Assembly (NCBI RefSeq): GCF_016704835.1
Contig: NZ_JADIZJ010000002.1
Span: forward strand, 1 to 64,000
Length of the DNA stretch: 64,000 bases
Source of the DNA: Sphingopyxis sp.
GTDB lineage: Bacteria > Pseudomonadota > Alphaproteobacteria > Sphingomonadales > Sphingomonadaceae
Direction: 5' to 3'
Shown here one piece after another: positions 28,023-35,506 of this stretch. The position numbers and the translations under genes were made by a program. Under the pieces are notes generated by a model. That model was not told the DNA's origin, did not search any database, and saw only the letters and a list, made by a program, of their open reading frames with translations. The stretch's first letter is position 1. Each line of letters opens with the position of its first letter.

Positions 28023-28952
28023 ATGAAAACCGATCTCGATCATCTTCCGGCGAACAAGCAGCGCGAGCTCGAACGTGTGAAGGCGATCATCTTCGAAGAA
28101 TTCGAGGATGCGATCGCGCTCGGCACCATGGGCTGGAAAAAGAAGGGTCGGATCGACAAGGTCATCCTCTACGGCAGCTATGCGCGCGGTGGCTGGGTCG
28201 ACGAGCCGCACACCGCAAAGGGCTATCGTTCGGACTTCGATCTCCTGATCATCGTCAACGACAAGCGGTTGACCGACAAGATCGACTTCTGGTCGAAGCT
28301 CGACGACCGGCTGACCCGCGAGCTTGCGATCGACAAGACGCTGCACACGCCGGTCAACTTCATCGTCCACACGCTGCAGGAAGTGAACGATGGGCTGGCT
28401 CACGGCCGCTATTTCTTCATGGACGTCGCGGGCGACGGGATCGCGCTCTACGAATATGACGACAAGGAATTGCACAAGCCGAAGCCCAAGACGCCCGAGC
28501 AGGCGCTGGCGATGGCGCAGGAATATTTCGACGAGTGGTTTCCGCTCGCCATGCAGCGGTTCGAGCTGTCCAAGATGGGCCGCGAAAAAGGGTTTCTGAA
28601 GCCCGCCGCGTTTGACCTCCATCAGAGCAGTGAGTTTCTCTATCATTGCGTGCTCTTGGTCTGCAATTTTTACACGCCCCACGTCCACAACCTGGGATTT
28701 TTGCGCACGCAAGCCGAGCGATTAAACATGCGGCTTGTCGATGTTTGGCCGCGCGAGGTGAAGGCAGACCGCGCGCGCTTCGAGAAGCTCAAGGAAGCCT
28801 ATGTGAAGGCTCGCTACTCCAAACATTATCGAATCAGCGAAGAAGAATTGCTCTGGCTGGCTGGACGCGTGGAGGAGCTGGGCCGCGCCGTGCATGCCAT
28901 CTGCTCTGAACGGATAGCGAACCTTGAAGAAGCTGTGCAGGCTCCGGAGTAG
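28023..28952 (+). CDS. Nucleotidyltransferase-HEPN fusion protein
   Basis: A 309-residue protein. The N-terminal half is a minimal nucleotidyltransferase with GSYARGGW (residues 51-58) and SDFDLL (70-75), the usual GS...DxD catalytic signature. The C-terminal half is helical, HEPN-like (FDLHQSSEFLYHCVLL, then a YSKHYRIS segment). In separated form such pairs act as HEPN toxin and MNT antitoxin; fused forms are also known. The catalytic RxxxxH of HEPN is not clearly present (RYSKH is one residue short), so RNase activity is doubtful. First gene of the cargo island. Confidence 0.8.
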   Translation: MKTDLDHLPANKQRELERVKAIIFEEFEDAIALGTMGWKKKGRIDKVILYGSYARGGWVDEPHTAKGYRSDFDLLIIVNDKRLTDKIDFWSKLDDRLTRELAIDKTLHTPVNFIVHTLQEVNDGLAHGRYFFMDVAGDGIALYEYDDKELHKPKPKTPEQALAMAQEYFDEWFPLAMQRFELSKMGREKGFLKPAAFDLHQSSEFLYHCVLLVCNFYTPHVHNLGFLRTQAERLNMRLVDVWPREVKADRARFEKLKEAYVKARYSKHYRISEEELLWLAGRVEELGRAVHAICSERIANLEEAVQAPE

Positions 28953-28961
28953 ACCCGGCAC

Positions 28962-29849
28962 ATGCGCGTTCGTGACTTCTTCCTTCTCGTCGCCGTGTGC
29001 CTGATCTGGGCATTCAACAATGTCCTGAGCAAGATTATAGTAACGGACTGGGCGGTCCCGCCGCTTTTCTATGCGGCGCTACGCTTTGCGGTCGTCGCGA
29101 TGGTCATGTGGCCATGGTTGCTGCCGATGCCGCGGCCGGCATGGCGGATTGTTGCCATCGCCCTGTGCCTGGGCGGCGGAAGCTTTTCACTACTTTTCGT
29201 CGGTTTGCAGACTGTCTCACCTTCTGAGGCCGCGATTATTCTGCAGCTCGGTGTCCCCTTTACCATGCTGCTCTCGGTGCTGGTGCTCGGCGAGCGTATC
29301 TACTAGCGCCGCGGACTGGGCATCGCGCTGACATTGGTCGGCGTGCTGATCGTGACCTGGCGGCCCGGTGGACTTTCGCTTTCGACGGGGCTCTGGTTCG
29401 TCGCCGCCAGCGCCTTCGCCGGCGCCGCTGGCGCGGTGCTGATGAAGCAGGTTGATGGCGTCAAACCGTTCCGCTTTCAGGCCTGGGTGGGACTGGTGTC
29501 GGCGACCGTTCTGACACTCGCTTCGATCTTGCTTGAAGACGGTCAATGGACGGCGGCGACGACCACTGGACGGCCGCTTGTCGCCGCTGTCGTATTCACG
29601 GCGCTGATCGTGTCGGTCGGTGCGCACTCCGTCTATTACCACCTCATCGACCGCTATGAAGCGAACTTGCTCGCACCGCTGACATTGATGACGCCGCTCG
29701 CGACGATCGGGCTCGGTGTGCTGATCACCCACGATCATTTCGATATGCGGATGGCTATCGGCGGCGGGCTGGCAATGCTCGGTGCGTTGATCGTGGCGCT
29801 GCGGCGCAAACCAGCGACGAAATTGCTTGTCGAACGGGAGCTGCGATAG
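28962..29849 (+). pseudogene. DMT/EamA-type transporter with an in-frame amber stop
   Basis: Two EamA repeats make about ten transmembrane helices (VAVCLIWAFNNVLSK, PPLFYAALRFAVVAM, PSEAAIILQLGVPFTMLLSVLVLGERI at the end of repeat 1). TAG at 29304-29306 interrupts GERIY-stop-RRGLGIALTLVGV without a frame change. Relatives carry a Trp or another residue there, so a TGG to TAG change is the simplest explanation. Starts 10 bases after the HEPN gene. Possible metabolite exporter, presumably inactive. Confidence 0.8.
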
Positions 29850-30244
29850 TCGGGGAAATTCGATCCGCATCGCGCGTATGGTGAAGAGTTGCTGCGACGG
29901 TCGTTAACCGATGGCGGGGGGGGGGGGGCGATGCAAGATACGTGTCAGAACTCTGGCTAAAGTGATTTTGTGTTGCGCCAATGCATCAGTCACGCGTAAT
30001 TCCGTTACGGAATACTGATTTCGATGGCGTGCATTTTTTGCTGCTGTATGCGCCCCGATGCGACCCAAAAGGAGGGCTCCTCCATTCAACTTTGGCGGCC
30101 TTTTAGGCCGCCTTTTTTGTATGTCGGCTTTGCGCCTGTTTGTCGCTGTCCAAGTGAAAGAAGCGCGGATCCGAAAGCGGTCATTCATGGACTCGGCCCA
30201 ATTGGCTATTGGCTGGCACTCCGTTTCTCGGCAATTCTAGCGCG
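29850..30244. other. Intergenic region with a 13-G run and a terminator
   Basis: No gene is supported. It contains an uninterrupted run of 13 G at 29926-29938 and the terminator at 30094. The run could be a phase-variable tract, but it is not near a promoter or inside a gene, and such runs are also prone to sequencing error. Confidence 0.5.
30094..30118 (+). terminator. Intrinsic terminator
   Basis: GGCGGCCT, loop TTT, AGGCCGCC, then TTTTTT. A textbook Rho-independent terminator, readable from the left. It is 245 bases past the transporter remnant and may insulate the DUF2971 operon. Confidence 0.85.
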
Positions 30245-30901
30245 ATGCGCGTTTACCACTTCGTCAACTGCGAATACGGTCTCCAGGACATCGCCCGAAG
30301 GCGGTTGAAAGTCGCGACTCTCGCTGACGTGAATGACCCGTTCGAGATGCTTTCGTTGAACCTGAAAGATAGTGGTCTCCGCGCCACCTTGGGCAAGGCC
30401 CGAAAGGAATTCGGTGAGCGGCGGGGCATGCTGTGCTTCAGCCGAGGCTGGCGCAACCCGGTTCAGTGGAGCCACTATGCAGACCATCACCGCGGGTTGT
30501 GCCTGGGCTTCGACGTGCCTGACCGGCTGCTGCGGGATGTGCAGTACCGGAAGTCCCGCGCCGCCGTCGATGCCACCGTCATCGATGCGCCCGGGTTCGA
30601 CATGGGATCATTCGTGCTGAAAGCGCTGGACGTGAAGTTTGTCCATTGGACCTACGAGGATGAAGTGCGCATGATCGTCGACCTCGAAACCTATGATGAT
30701 GCGTGCCGGATCTGGTATCGCGGCTTCGATGGCGACCTAGTCCTGCGGGAGGTCATCGTAGGCGCCGACTGCCCCGCGACGCGCGCTCAGGTCGCAGAGG
30801 CGCTTGGCGATGGGGCGCGGGGGGTTGTAGCGCACAAGGCGCGCCTGGCATTCGGGACGTATCGCGTAGTTACGCAGCGGAGGGAGGATCTGTGGCAGTA
30901 A
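30245..30901 (+). CDS. DUF2971 domain protein
   Basis: A 218-residue DUF2971 protein (MRVYHFVNCEYGLQDI; then ADVNDPFEM; GMLCFSRGWRNPVQWSHYA; and KFVHWTYEDEVRMI). The family is common in defence islands and its activity is unknown; the pattern of conserved Glu, His, Arg and Trp has been likened to ADP-ribosyltransferase-type folds, which I treat as a guess. Its TAA stop overlaps the start region of the next gene, so the two form a unit. Confidence 0.83.
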   Translation: MRVYHFVNCEYGLQDIARRRLKVATLADVNDPFEMLSLNLKDSGLRATLGKARKEFGERRGMLCFSRGWRNPVQWSHYADHHRGLCLGFDVPDRLLRDVQYRKSRAAVDATVIDAPGFDMGSFVLKALDVKFVHWTYEDEVRMIVDLETYDDACRIWYRGFDGDLVLREVIVGADCPATRAQVAEALGDGARGVVAHKARLAFGTYRVVTQRREDLWQ

Positions 30902-32241
30902 TGGGTGGTTCGGAAGGCGAGGCGAGGGCCGAGGGCGATGGCGTTCCCGTCGTCTTGGATCTTCCTAACGATGAACTCGGCGCTGCGGCTGAAGGGCTTT
31001 TCATCTATCTTTGCCCGCGCGCGCTTATCGTCTGTAACAAGAGTGACCGCGACCGTTCGGGATGGGATTTCGTCGTGGACCTGCCTATGCAGGACGGCAT
31101 CCTGGACCAGCGCAGCAAGACGACCTGTCATGTCCAGCTAAAGGCCACGAAGTCGGTCGGGACTGGCAATGTCCAACTGCGATTGTCCGCCGCGGACTTG
31201 CTTGCGAAAAGCCCGCTTCCCGCGGTCATCATCGTCTTCAGGATGAGGCCCGATGGCACGCCGATCAGGGGCTATGTCGTCCATCTTCTCGGCGCGCCGC
31301 TTGAGAAACTGCTCCGCAGGTTGAGGCACGAGCAATTCATCGGAAACCGCGATATCAACCGACAGTCGATCTCCTTCGACTACCGCAAGCTCGGCCACCC
31401 CTTTGAGGTAACGCCGCAGGGCCTTCGCGCAGCGATCGAACGGGCATGCGGCCCAGATCCTGCCGCCTATTCAGCCGAGAAGCTCGGCCAGCTCGCGGAA
31501 CTGGGTTACGGTGATGACCGCATCGTCGGCGACGTCTTCTTCAGACCGGACAGCGACGAGCAGCTGACCCGCGTCGTGCTCGGCATGGTTCCGCTGAAGC
31601 CGTTGGCTATTCAGGCCTTCGACAATCGCTTCGATATGCCGGTGCCCTATGATCACGACATGCTGAACGCGGTTGAGGAGATCATGCTTTCGCCTCCCTC
31701 AGCCGGTGGTTGCGAGATCGTGGTGACCGGCGCGCCACTGACCCCGCCTGCTACCTTCCACGCCGAGATATTCTTCGCGCCTCCCTTCGACGCGCGCCTG
31801 CGGATGCTCATCCGTCACGCCGACTTCAGCTTCCTGTTCCATGAGCGCGAGGCGGATTTCGAGACCAAGGGCATCTTCGAGCAGGGCGGCCGGACGCTCG
31901 ACGACCTCGTGATGCTGCTCCGCGCAATGGCCAACCTCGCCTCGGGCGAAGGTGCAATCGTAATGAGCGGTGACGACGGTCGCTTTGGCCCGATCAAACT
32001 GCCTATGAGCAATGTGCTAACCGGCCCCGACGTCGAGGACCTGCCGGCGCTTTACAAGATCGCCTCCGATTGGCGGCGGTTGCTTGAACTGGCCGGCGTG
32101 CGATCCAAGGCCTCCCTCGCGATTGGTGACCTGTGGGACAGCCGCTGGATCCAGCTGGCTGCGGATCTGCTTCTTCGGGCAAAGCCAGAGGCTCGGTTCG
32201 CATTCGACACGGATACAATCGCGGGGATGGGGGCGCCTTAA
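30892..32241 (+). CDS. DUF4365-like nuclease-fold protein (449 aa)
   Basis: The N-terminal domain resembles DUF4365, a PD-(D/E)XK-like fold: GWDFVVDLP, then a Cys/His stretch and VQLKATKS, which gives the D...QxK arrangement. The remaining 300 residues are unrecognised. GTG at 30892 lies 4 bases after GGAGG; ATG at 30901, overlapping the upstream stop, is an alternative. Co-translated with the DUF2971 gene, suggesting a two-gene defence or damage module. The nuclease function is inferred. Confidence 0.65.
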   Translation: MAVMGGSEGEARAEGDGVPVVLDLPNDELGAAAEGLFIYLCPRALIVCNKSDRDRSGWDFVVDLPMQDGILDQRSKTTCHVQLKATKSVGTGNVQLRLSAADLLAKSPLPAVIIVFRMRPDGTPIRGYVVHLLGAPLEKLLRRLRHEQFIGNRDINRQSISFDYRKLGHPFEVTPQGLRAAIERACGPDPAAYSAEKLGQLAELGYGDDRIVGDVFFRPDSDEQLTRVVLGMVPLKPLAIQAFDNRFDMPVPYDHDMLNAVEEIMLSPPSAGGCEIVVTGAPLTPPATFHAEIFFAPPFDARLRMLIRHADFSFLFHEREADFETKGIFEQGGRTLDDLVMLLRAMANLASGEGAIVMSGDDGRFGPIKLPMSNVLTGPDVEDLPALYKIASDWRRLLELAGVRSKASLAIGDLWDSRWIQLAADLLLRAKPEARFAFDTDTIAGMGAP

Positions 32242-32549
32242 AGGCGATCTACTTCAACAGTGCCGAGCTCGCGGGCGACGGCATTAGCTACGGCGTTGAG
32301 ATTGAACTTCAGCCCACCACGCGTGATCAGCGCGTCTACAGTTCGGTATCCTTTCGACCAATTGACGTGCGGCCGATGGTCCCCGATCTCTATGAGTACA
32401 TGGAGGAGCTTGCATCACGATATGAGCATCCAATCATGATTCACCCCGATCACCTGCGGGAGGTCGGTCCGGAGCGGCTTGAGGTCGCCGAAGCCGTAGG
32501 TAACGGATCGGATTCTGGTCGGGAAACGCCGCTCCCTAGCCGTCAATGA
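32133..32549 (+). CDS. Putative protein, start unclear
   Basis: The part after about 32245 looks coding (AIYFNSAELAGDGISYGVEIEL, then SSVSFRPIDVRPM, EYMEELASRYEHPIMIHPDHL), with a mixed composition and no family. No ATG exists in frame after the upstream stop; the only start is a GTG at 32133 inside the previous gene. Either it starts there, or a missed base separates it from the preceding gene and the two are one protein. Confidence 0.33.
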   Translation: MGQPLDPAGCGSASSGKARGSVRIRHGYNRGDGGALKAIYFNSAELAGDGISYGVEIELQPTTRDQRVYSSVSFRPIDVRPMVPDLYEYMEELASRYEHPIMIHPDHLREVGPERLEVAEAVGNGSDSGRETPLPSRQ

Positions 32550-32621
32550 CCTCAACGGTTCCGGTTTATCGGCTTGATGGACCGCGGACGCCCTGAGCTC
32601 GCAACTTACACTTCGCACCTT

Positions 32622-32972
32622 CTACCCGGGTGGCTTCGTCGATTTGCTGGCGAGAACTTCGATGAACTTCTCTGCAATATCGAGATCATAGGAATTCAAC
32701 CCGTCCAGATGCTTTTGGAGCTTCTGCGCAGCCACGGACGTGCCCACATCCTCGCTGCGCCCGAGCAGATAGTCGGTCGTAACATCGAGCGCGTCGGCGA
32801 GCCTCAGCAGATTGTCGAAAGATGGTTTGCGACCGCCACCTTCGAAATGCGAGATCGAACTTGCCGGGAGGCCAGTTTTTTTTGCTAGGTCGCCTTGGCT
32901 GATTTTCCTTGCATCACGGGCACTTGCAAGCCGGGCCCGGAAAATCTCACCTGATCCGCTGTTATCGGTCAT
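32622..32972 (-). CDS. XRE-family transcriptional regulator
   Basis: A 116-residue protein with a Cro/CI helix-turn-helix at residues about 20-75 (ISQGDLAKKTGLPASSISHF, then PSFDNLLRLADALDVTTDYLLGR) and a short C-terminal helical tail. It is transcribed divergently from the ubiquitin-like operon across a 119-base gap that contains a promoter and an inverted repeat. It is the obvious candidate repressor of that operon. Confidence 0.85.
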   Translation of the reverse strand: MTDNSGSGEIFRARLASARDARKISQGDLAKKTGLPASSISHFEGGGRKPSFDNLLRLADALDVTTDYLLGRSEDVGTSVAAQKLQKHLDGLNSYDLDIAEKFIEVLASKSTKPPG

Positions 32973-32993
32973 GGCGATTTCGCGATGAATATA

Positions 32994-33021
32994 TTGACAT
33001 AAACGACATGTTTCCTATTTT
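32994..33021 (+). promoter_or_regulatory. Promoter of the ubiquitin-like operon
   Basis: TTGACA (32994-32999), 16-base spacer, TATTTT (33016-33021), in an AT-rich gap. The predicted transcript starts about 65 bases ahead of the GTG at 33092. Confidence 0.6.
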
Positions 33022-33048
33022 AGCGTTATCGACACGATCATCATGTCG
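33004..33048. promoter_or_regulatory. Candidate operator, CGACATG / CATGTCG
   Basis: CGACATG (33004-33010) is repeated in inverted form as CATGTCG (33042-33048). The left arm is inside the promoter spacer and the right arm is just after the expected start of transcription. This is a sensible layout for repression by the divergent XRE protein. Confidence 0.45.
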
Positions 33049-33091
33049 AAAACGTCAACAAGGCGCAAGTGCCTTCGTATGGAGAAATGTT

Positions 33092-33769
33092 GTGACGAAC
33101 GAGAATTCCATGTCTGGGCGCTTTGCGATCACGATCGACGGCGTCGAACATCTGCTGAGCGACCCACTGGTCAAGGGCCGCGACCTGCTCGAAATCGCGG
33201 GCCGTATCCCGGTCGACGAGCATCTGCTCTTCTATCGCCAGGGCGACGGGTTGCTCGAAGACATCAACCTCGCTGAAGAAATCGACCTTCGCGCGAGCGG
33301 CAAGGAAGAGTTCAGCTCGGTGAAGGCCGACCGCCTCTTCTTCCTTGTCGTCGACGGGCGCCGTTTCCCTTGGGGTAAGGATGAGATCAGCGGCGCGGAA
33401 CTCCGCGTTCTCGCGCTAGTGCCGGCGGCTAAGGATATCTTTTTCGACCCGAAGGGCGGCAGGGACGACCTCGTCGAGGATACCGAGAGCGTCACCCTCA
33501 AGGGCAAGGAGGTCGAGCACTTCTACACTGCCGACCGCTCGGACGAACCGCGTTACGTCAATGTTGACCTCAACGGGGACAAGGTCCGGATCCTCGCCGG
33601 CGACTATACGACCGAAACGTTGAAGGACGCGCTCGGCGTATCGGCTGATCTCGACCTCGACGTCGTCGACAAGCAGGGCAGCTTCCGCACCCTGCAGCCC
33701 GGCGAGGCGATCCGCGTGATCGCCCGCATGAAGTTCGTCAGCCACGTTCGCCAGGGCGGCTCCTCGTGA
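33092..33769 (+). CDS. Multi-ubiquitin-like modifier protein (three Ubl repeats, GG-SS end)
   Basis: 225 residues with three beta-grasp repeats: about 11-77 (FAITIDGVEH ... FSSV), 83-147 (FFLVVDGRRF ... FYTA) and 155-223 (VNVDLNGDKV ... FVSHVRQGG). This matches the multi-ubiquitin family found in bacterial E1/E2/JAB operons. The C-terminus reads HVRQGGSS, so removal of the last two residues would expose a diglycine end for activation by the E1. GTG at 33092 has GGAGA 6-7 bases upstream; the ATG at 33110 is an alternative. The stop overlaps the E2 start (GTGA). Expected role: the modifier conjugated to target proteins. Confidence 0.87.
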   Translation: MTNENSMSGRFAITIDGVEHLLSDPLVKGRDLLEIAGRIPVDEHLLFYRQGDGLLEDINLAEEIDLRASGKEEFSSVKADRLFFLVVDGRRFPWGKDEISGAELRVLALVPAAKDIFFDPKGGRDDLVEDTESVTLKGKEVEHFYTADRSDEPRYVNVDLNGDKVRILAGDYTTETLKDALGVSADLDLDVVDKQGSFRTLQPGEAIRVIARMKFVSHVRQGGSS

Positions 33770-34095
33770 ATGCCGAAGATCAGTTCGACCGCATCAAGGC
33801 CATCTACCCGGATGCGGTCGCGCTGGTCGAAGGTGGCCGTACCTTCGTCCATCTGCCCGGGCTGGTGATCGCGACGCGGGCGGGACCGGTGACGCGCGAT
33901 GCGCTGCTCTGCCCTCACGAGCATAGCGGCTATAAGACGCGGCTCTTCCTTAACGCCGCCGTTCCCGGTCATCTCGCAAACTGGACCCAGCACAATCTCT
34001 TCACCCGGAACTGGTTTTGCTGGTCCTGGAACTACATCGAGGCAGAACAGCCATGGACTTCCATCCTTGCAAATCATCTGGCGGCCTTCCGGTGA
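33766..34095 (+). CDS. E2-like (UBC-fold) conjugating protein, prokaryotic family
   Basis: A 109-residue protein with the shortened prokaryotic E2 outline: FVHLPGLVIA strands, CPHEHSGYKTRLFL in place of the eukaryotic HPN region, and NWFCWSWNYI with the probable catalytic Cys85 (Cys49 is the alternative). It would receive the activated modifier from the E1 and pass it to a target. GTG start overlapping the upstream TGA; its own TGA overlaps the JAB start. Confidence 0.8.
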   Translation: MNAEDQFDRIKAIYPDAVALVEGGRTFVHLPGLVIATRAGPVTRDALLCPHEHSGYKTRLFLNAAVPGHLANWTQHNLFTRNWFCWSWNYIEAEQPWTSILANHLAAFR

Positions 34096-34601
34096 ACGTC
34101 CATTTCAAGATCCGCGCCCCGCTTCTCGACGCCATTCGAGGCGACTTGAGGCGGCGTCACGCCTTCGCATATGAGCGCGTTGGCTGGATTTCGGCGGGCG
34201 TGTCGCGCATCGGCGATGGCAGCCTATTTCTCCTCGCGCAGGATTATCACCCGGTCGAGGACGCCGACTATATCGACGACCCGAGCGTCGGCGCGATGAT
34301 GGGGTCAAAGGCAATCCGCAAGGCGCTGCAGCGCAGCTACCAGTCGCGGACTGCGGCGCTGCACGTCCATATGCACGAACATCGCGGCCGTCCCGGGTTC
34401 AGCGGCACTGACATTCGCGAGAATGCGAAGTTCGTGCCCGACTTCTTCAACGTCGCCGCACATGTACCGCATGGCGCGATCGTGCTGAGCGCCGACAATA
34501 TAGCGGGAGACCTCTGGCTTGCGCGTGGTCAGGGACCGCTCCCCATTGCCCGGTTCACCGCGGTCGGCGCCACCCTCTGGATGGAAGGAGCGATGTCATG
34601 A
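34092..34601 (+). CDS. JAB/JAMM-family metalloprotease (deconjugase/processing enzyme)
   Basis: A 169-residue JAMM protein. The zinc-site residues are visible: Glu28 (YERVGWISAG), the His cluster 91/93/95 (HVHMHEH), and Ser104 with Asp107 (FSGTD). Expected tasks: trimming the Ser-Ser tail of the modifier to expose diglycine, and removing the modifier from targets. GTG start at 34092 overlaps the E2 stop; the ORF opens further upstream at 34017, but that part is antisense to nothing and only overlaps E2. Confidence 0.85.
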   Translation: MNVHFKIRAPLLDAIRGDLRRRHAFAYERVGWISAGVSRIGDGSLFLLAQDYHPVEDADYIDDPSVGAMMGSKAIRKALQRSYQSRTAALHVHMHEHRGRPGFSGTDIRENAKFVPDFFNVAAHVPHGAIVLSADNIAGDLWLARGQGPLPIARFTAVGATLWMEGAMS

Positions 34602-35506
34602 GCCGCTATGACCGGCAGGATTTTCTGGGGCCGGACAGCGACGCCCGGCTCCGCGCCGTGACGATCGGCATCGTCGGCCTCGGCGGCGGCGGTTCGCATG
34701 TGGTGCAGCAGCTCGCCCATCTGGGAATCGGGGGCTTCGTCTGCGTCGATCCCGATATCGTCGAGGACAGCAATCTCAACCGCCTCGTCGGTGCAACCGC
34801 CGCCGACGCCGAGAACGCGACGCCGAAAGCGGATGTCGCCGAACGAATGGTGCGCGGGCTCGTCGCGGCGCCGCGTTTCCTTGCTCTTGCATGCAGGTGG
34901 CAGGATGCAACCGAGGCGCTCGCCGAATGCGACATCATCGTCGGCGGCGTCGATTCCTACCGCGAACGGAGCGAACTCGAAGCCTTCTGCCGCCGGATGA
35001 TGATCCCCTGTATCGATATGGGCATGGACGTTCACGACCTCGGCGATCAATTCGCGATCGGCGGCCAGGTCATCCTGTCTTCCCCGGGCGGGCCATGCCT
35101 CTGGTGCCTTGGCGTTCTCACCGACGCGCGGCTTGAGCAAGAGGCGCAGAAATATGGCGCCGCCGGCGGCAAACCGCAGGTGGTCTGGCCGAACGGCGTG
35201 CTGGCGTCGTTTGCCGTGGGCCTCGTCATGCAACTGCTGCTGCCGTGGATGCGCGAACCCGTCGCCAGCGTCTACCTCGAATATGATGGCAATCGTCATC
35301 AGGTCGCGACAAGCAATCGCTTAAAGGCGGTCGCCGGGCAAACATGTCGGCACCATGGCGCATGCGAGACCGGTGACCCGCTGTTCGATGTTCGACGTCC
35401 GGCGCCGGCAAGGCAGTCAGAAACGGAACGGGAGGAGACGCGCGTGGCGCCGACCAGCGGATCGTGGTGGCGCCGCCTGTTAAGCCAGCTTGGCGTCCGA
35501 ATCTGA
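34598..35506 (+). CDS. E1-like (ThiF/UBA fold) activating enzyme
   Basis: 302 residues. Nucleotide-binding GIVGLGGGGSH (residues 24-34), then VCVDPDIVEDSNLNRL with the acidic and Arg residues used for adenylation, and a four-Cys zinc site formed by Cys167/Cys170 (PCLWC) and Cys250/Cys256 (CRHHGAC). The catalytic Cys is not certain; Cys131 or Cys138 lie in the right part. It adenylates the diglycine end and forms the thioester. ATG overlaps the JAB stop (ATGA). The last 27 bases overlap the convergent protease gene tail to tail. Confidence 0.87.
   Translation: MSRYDRQDFLGPDSDARLRAVTIGIVGLGGGGSHVVQQLAHLGIGGFVCVDPDIVEDSNLNRLVGATAADAENATPKADVAERMVRGLVAAPRFLALACRWQDATEALAECDIIVGGVDSYRERSELEAFCRRMMIPCIDMGMDVHDLGDQFAIGGQVILSSPGGPCLWCLGVLTDARLEQEAQKYGAAGGKPQVVWPNGVLASFAVGLVMQLLLPWMREPVASVYLEYDGNRHQVATSNRLKAVAGQTCRHHGACETGDPLFDVRRPAPARQSETEREETRVAPTSGSWWRRLLSQLGVRI

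Noticed and set aside
29926..29938. Phase-variation tract (13 G)
   Set aside because: Not inside a gene or promoter spacer; sequencing slippage is as likely.
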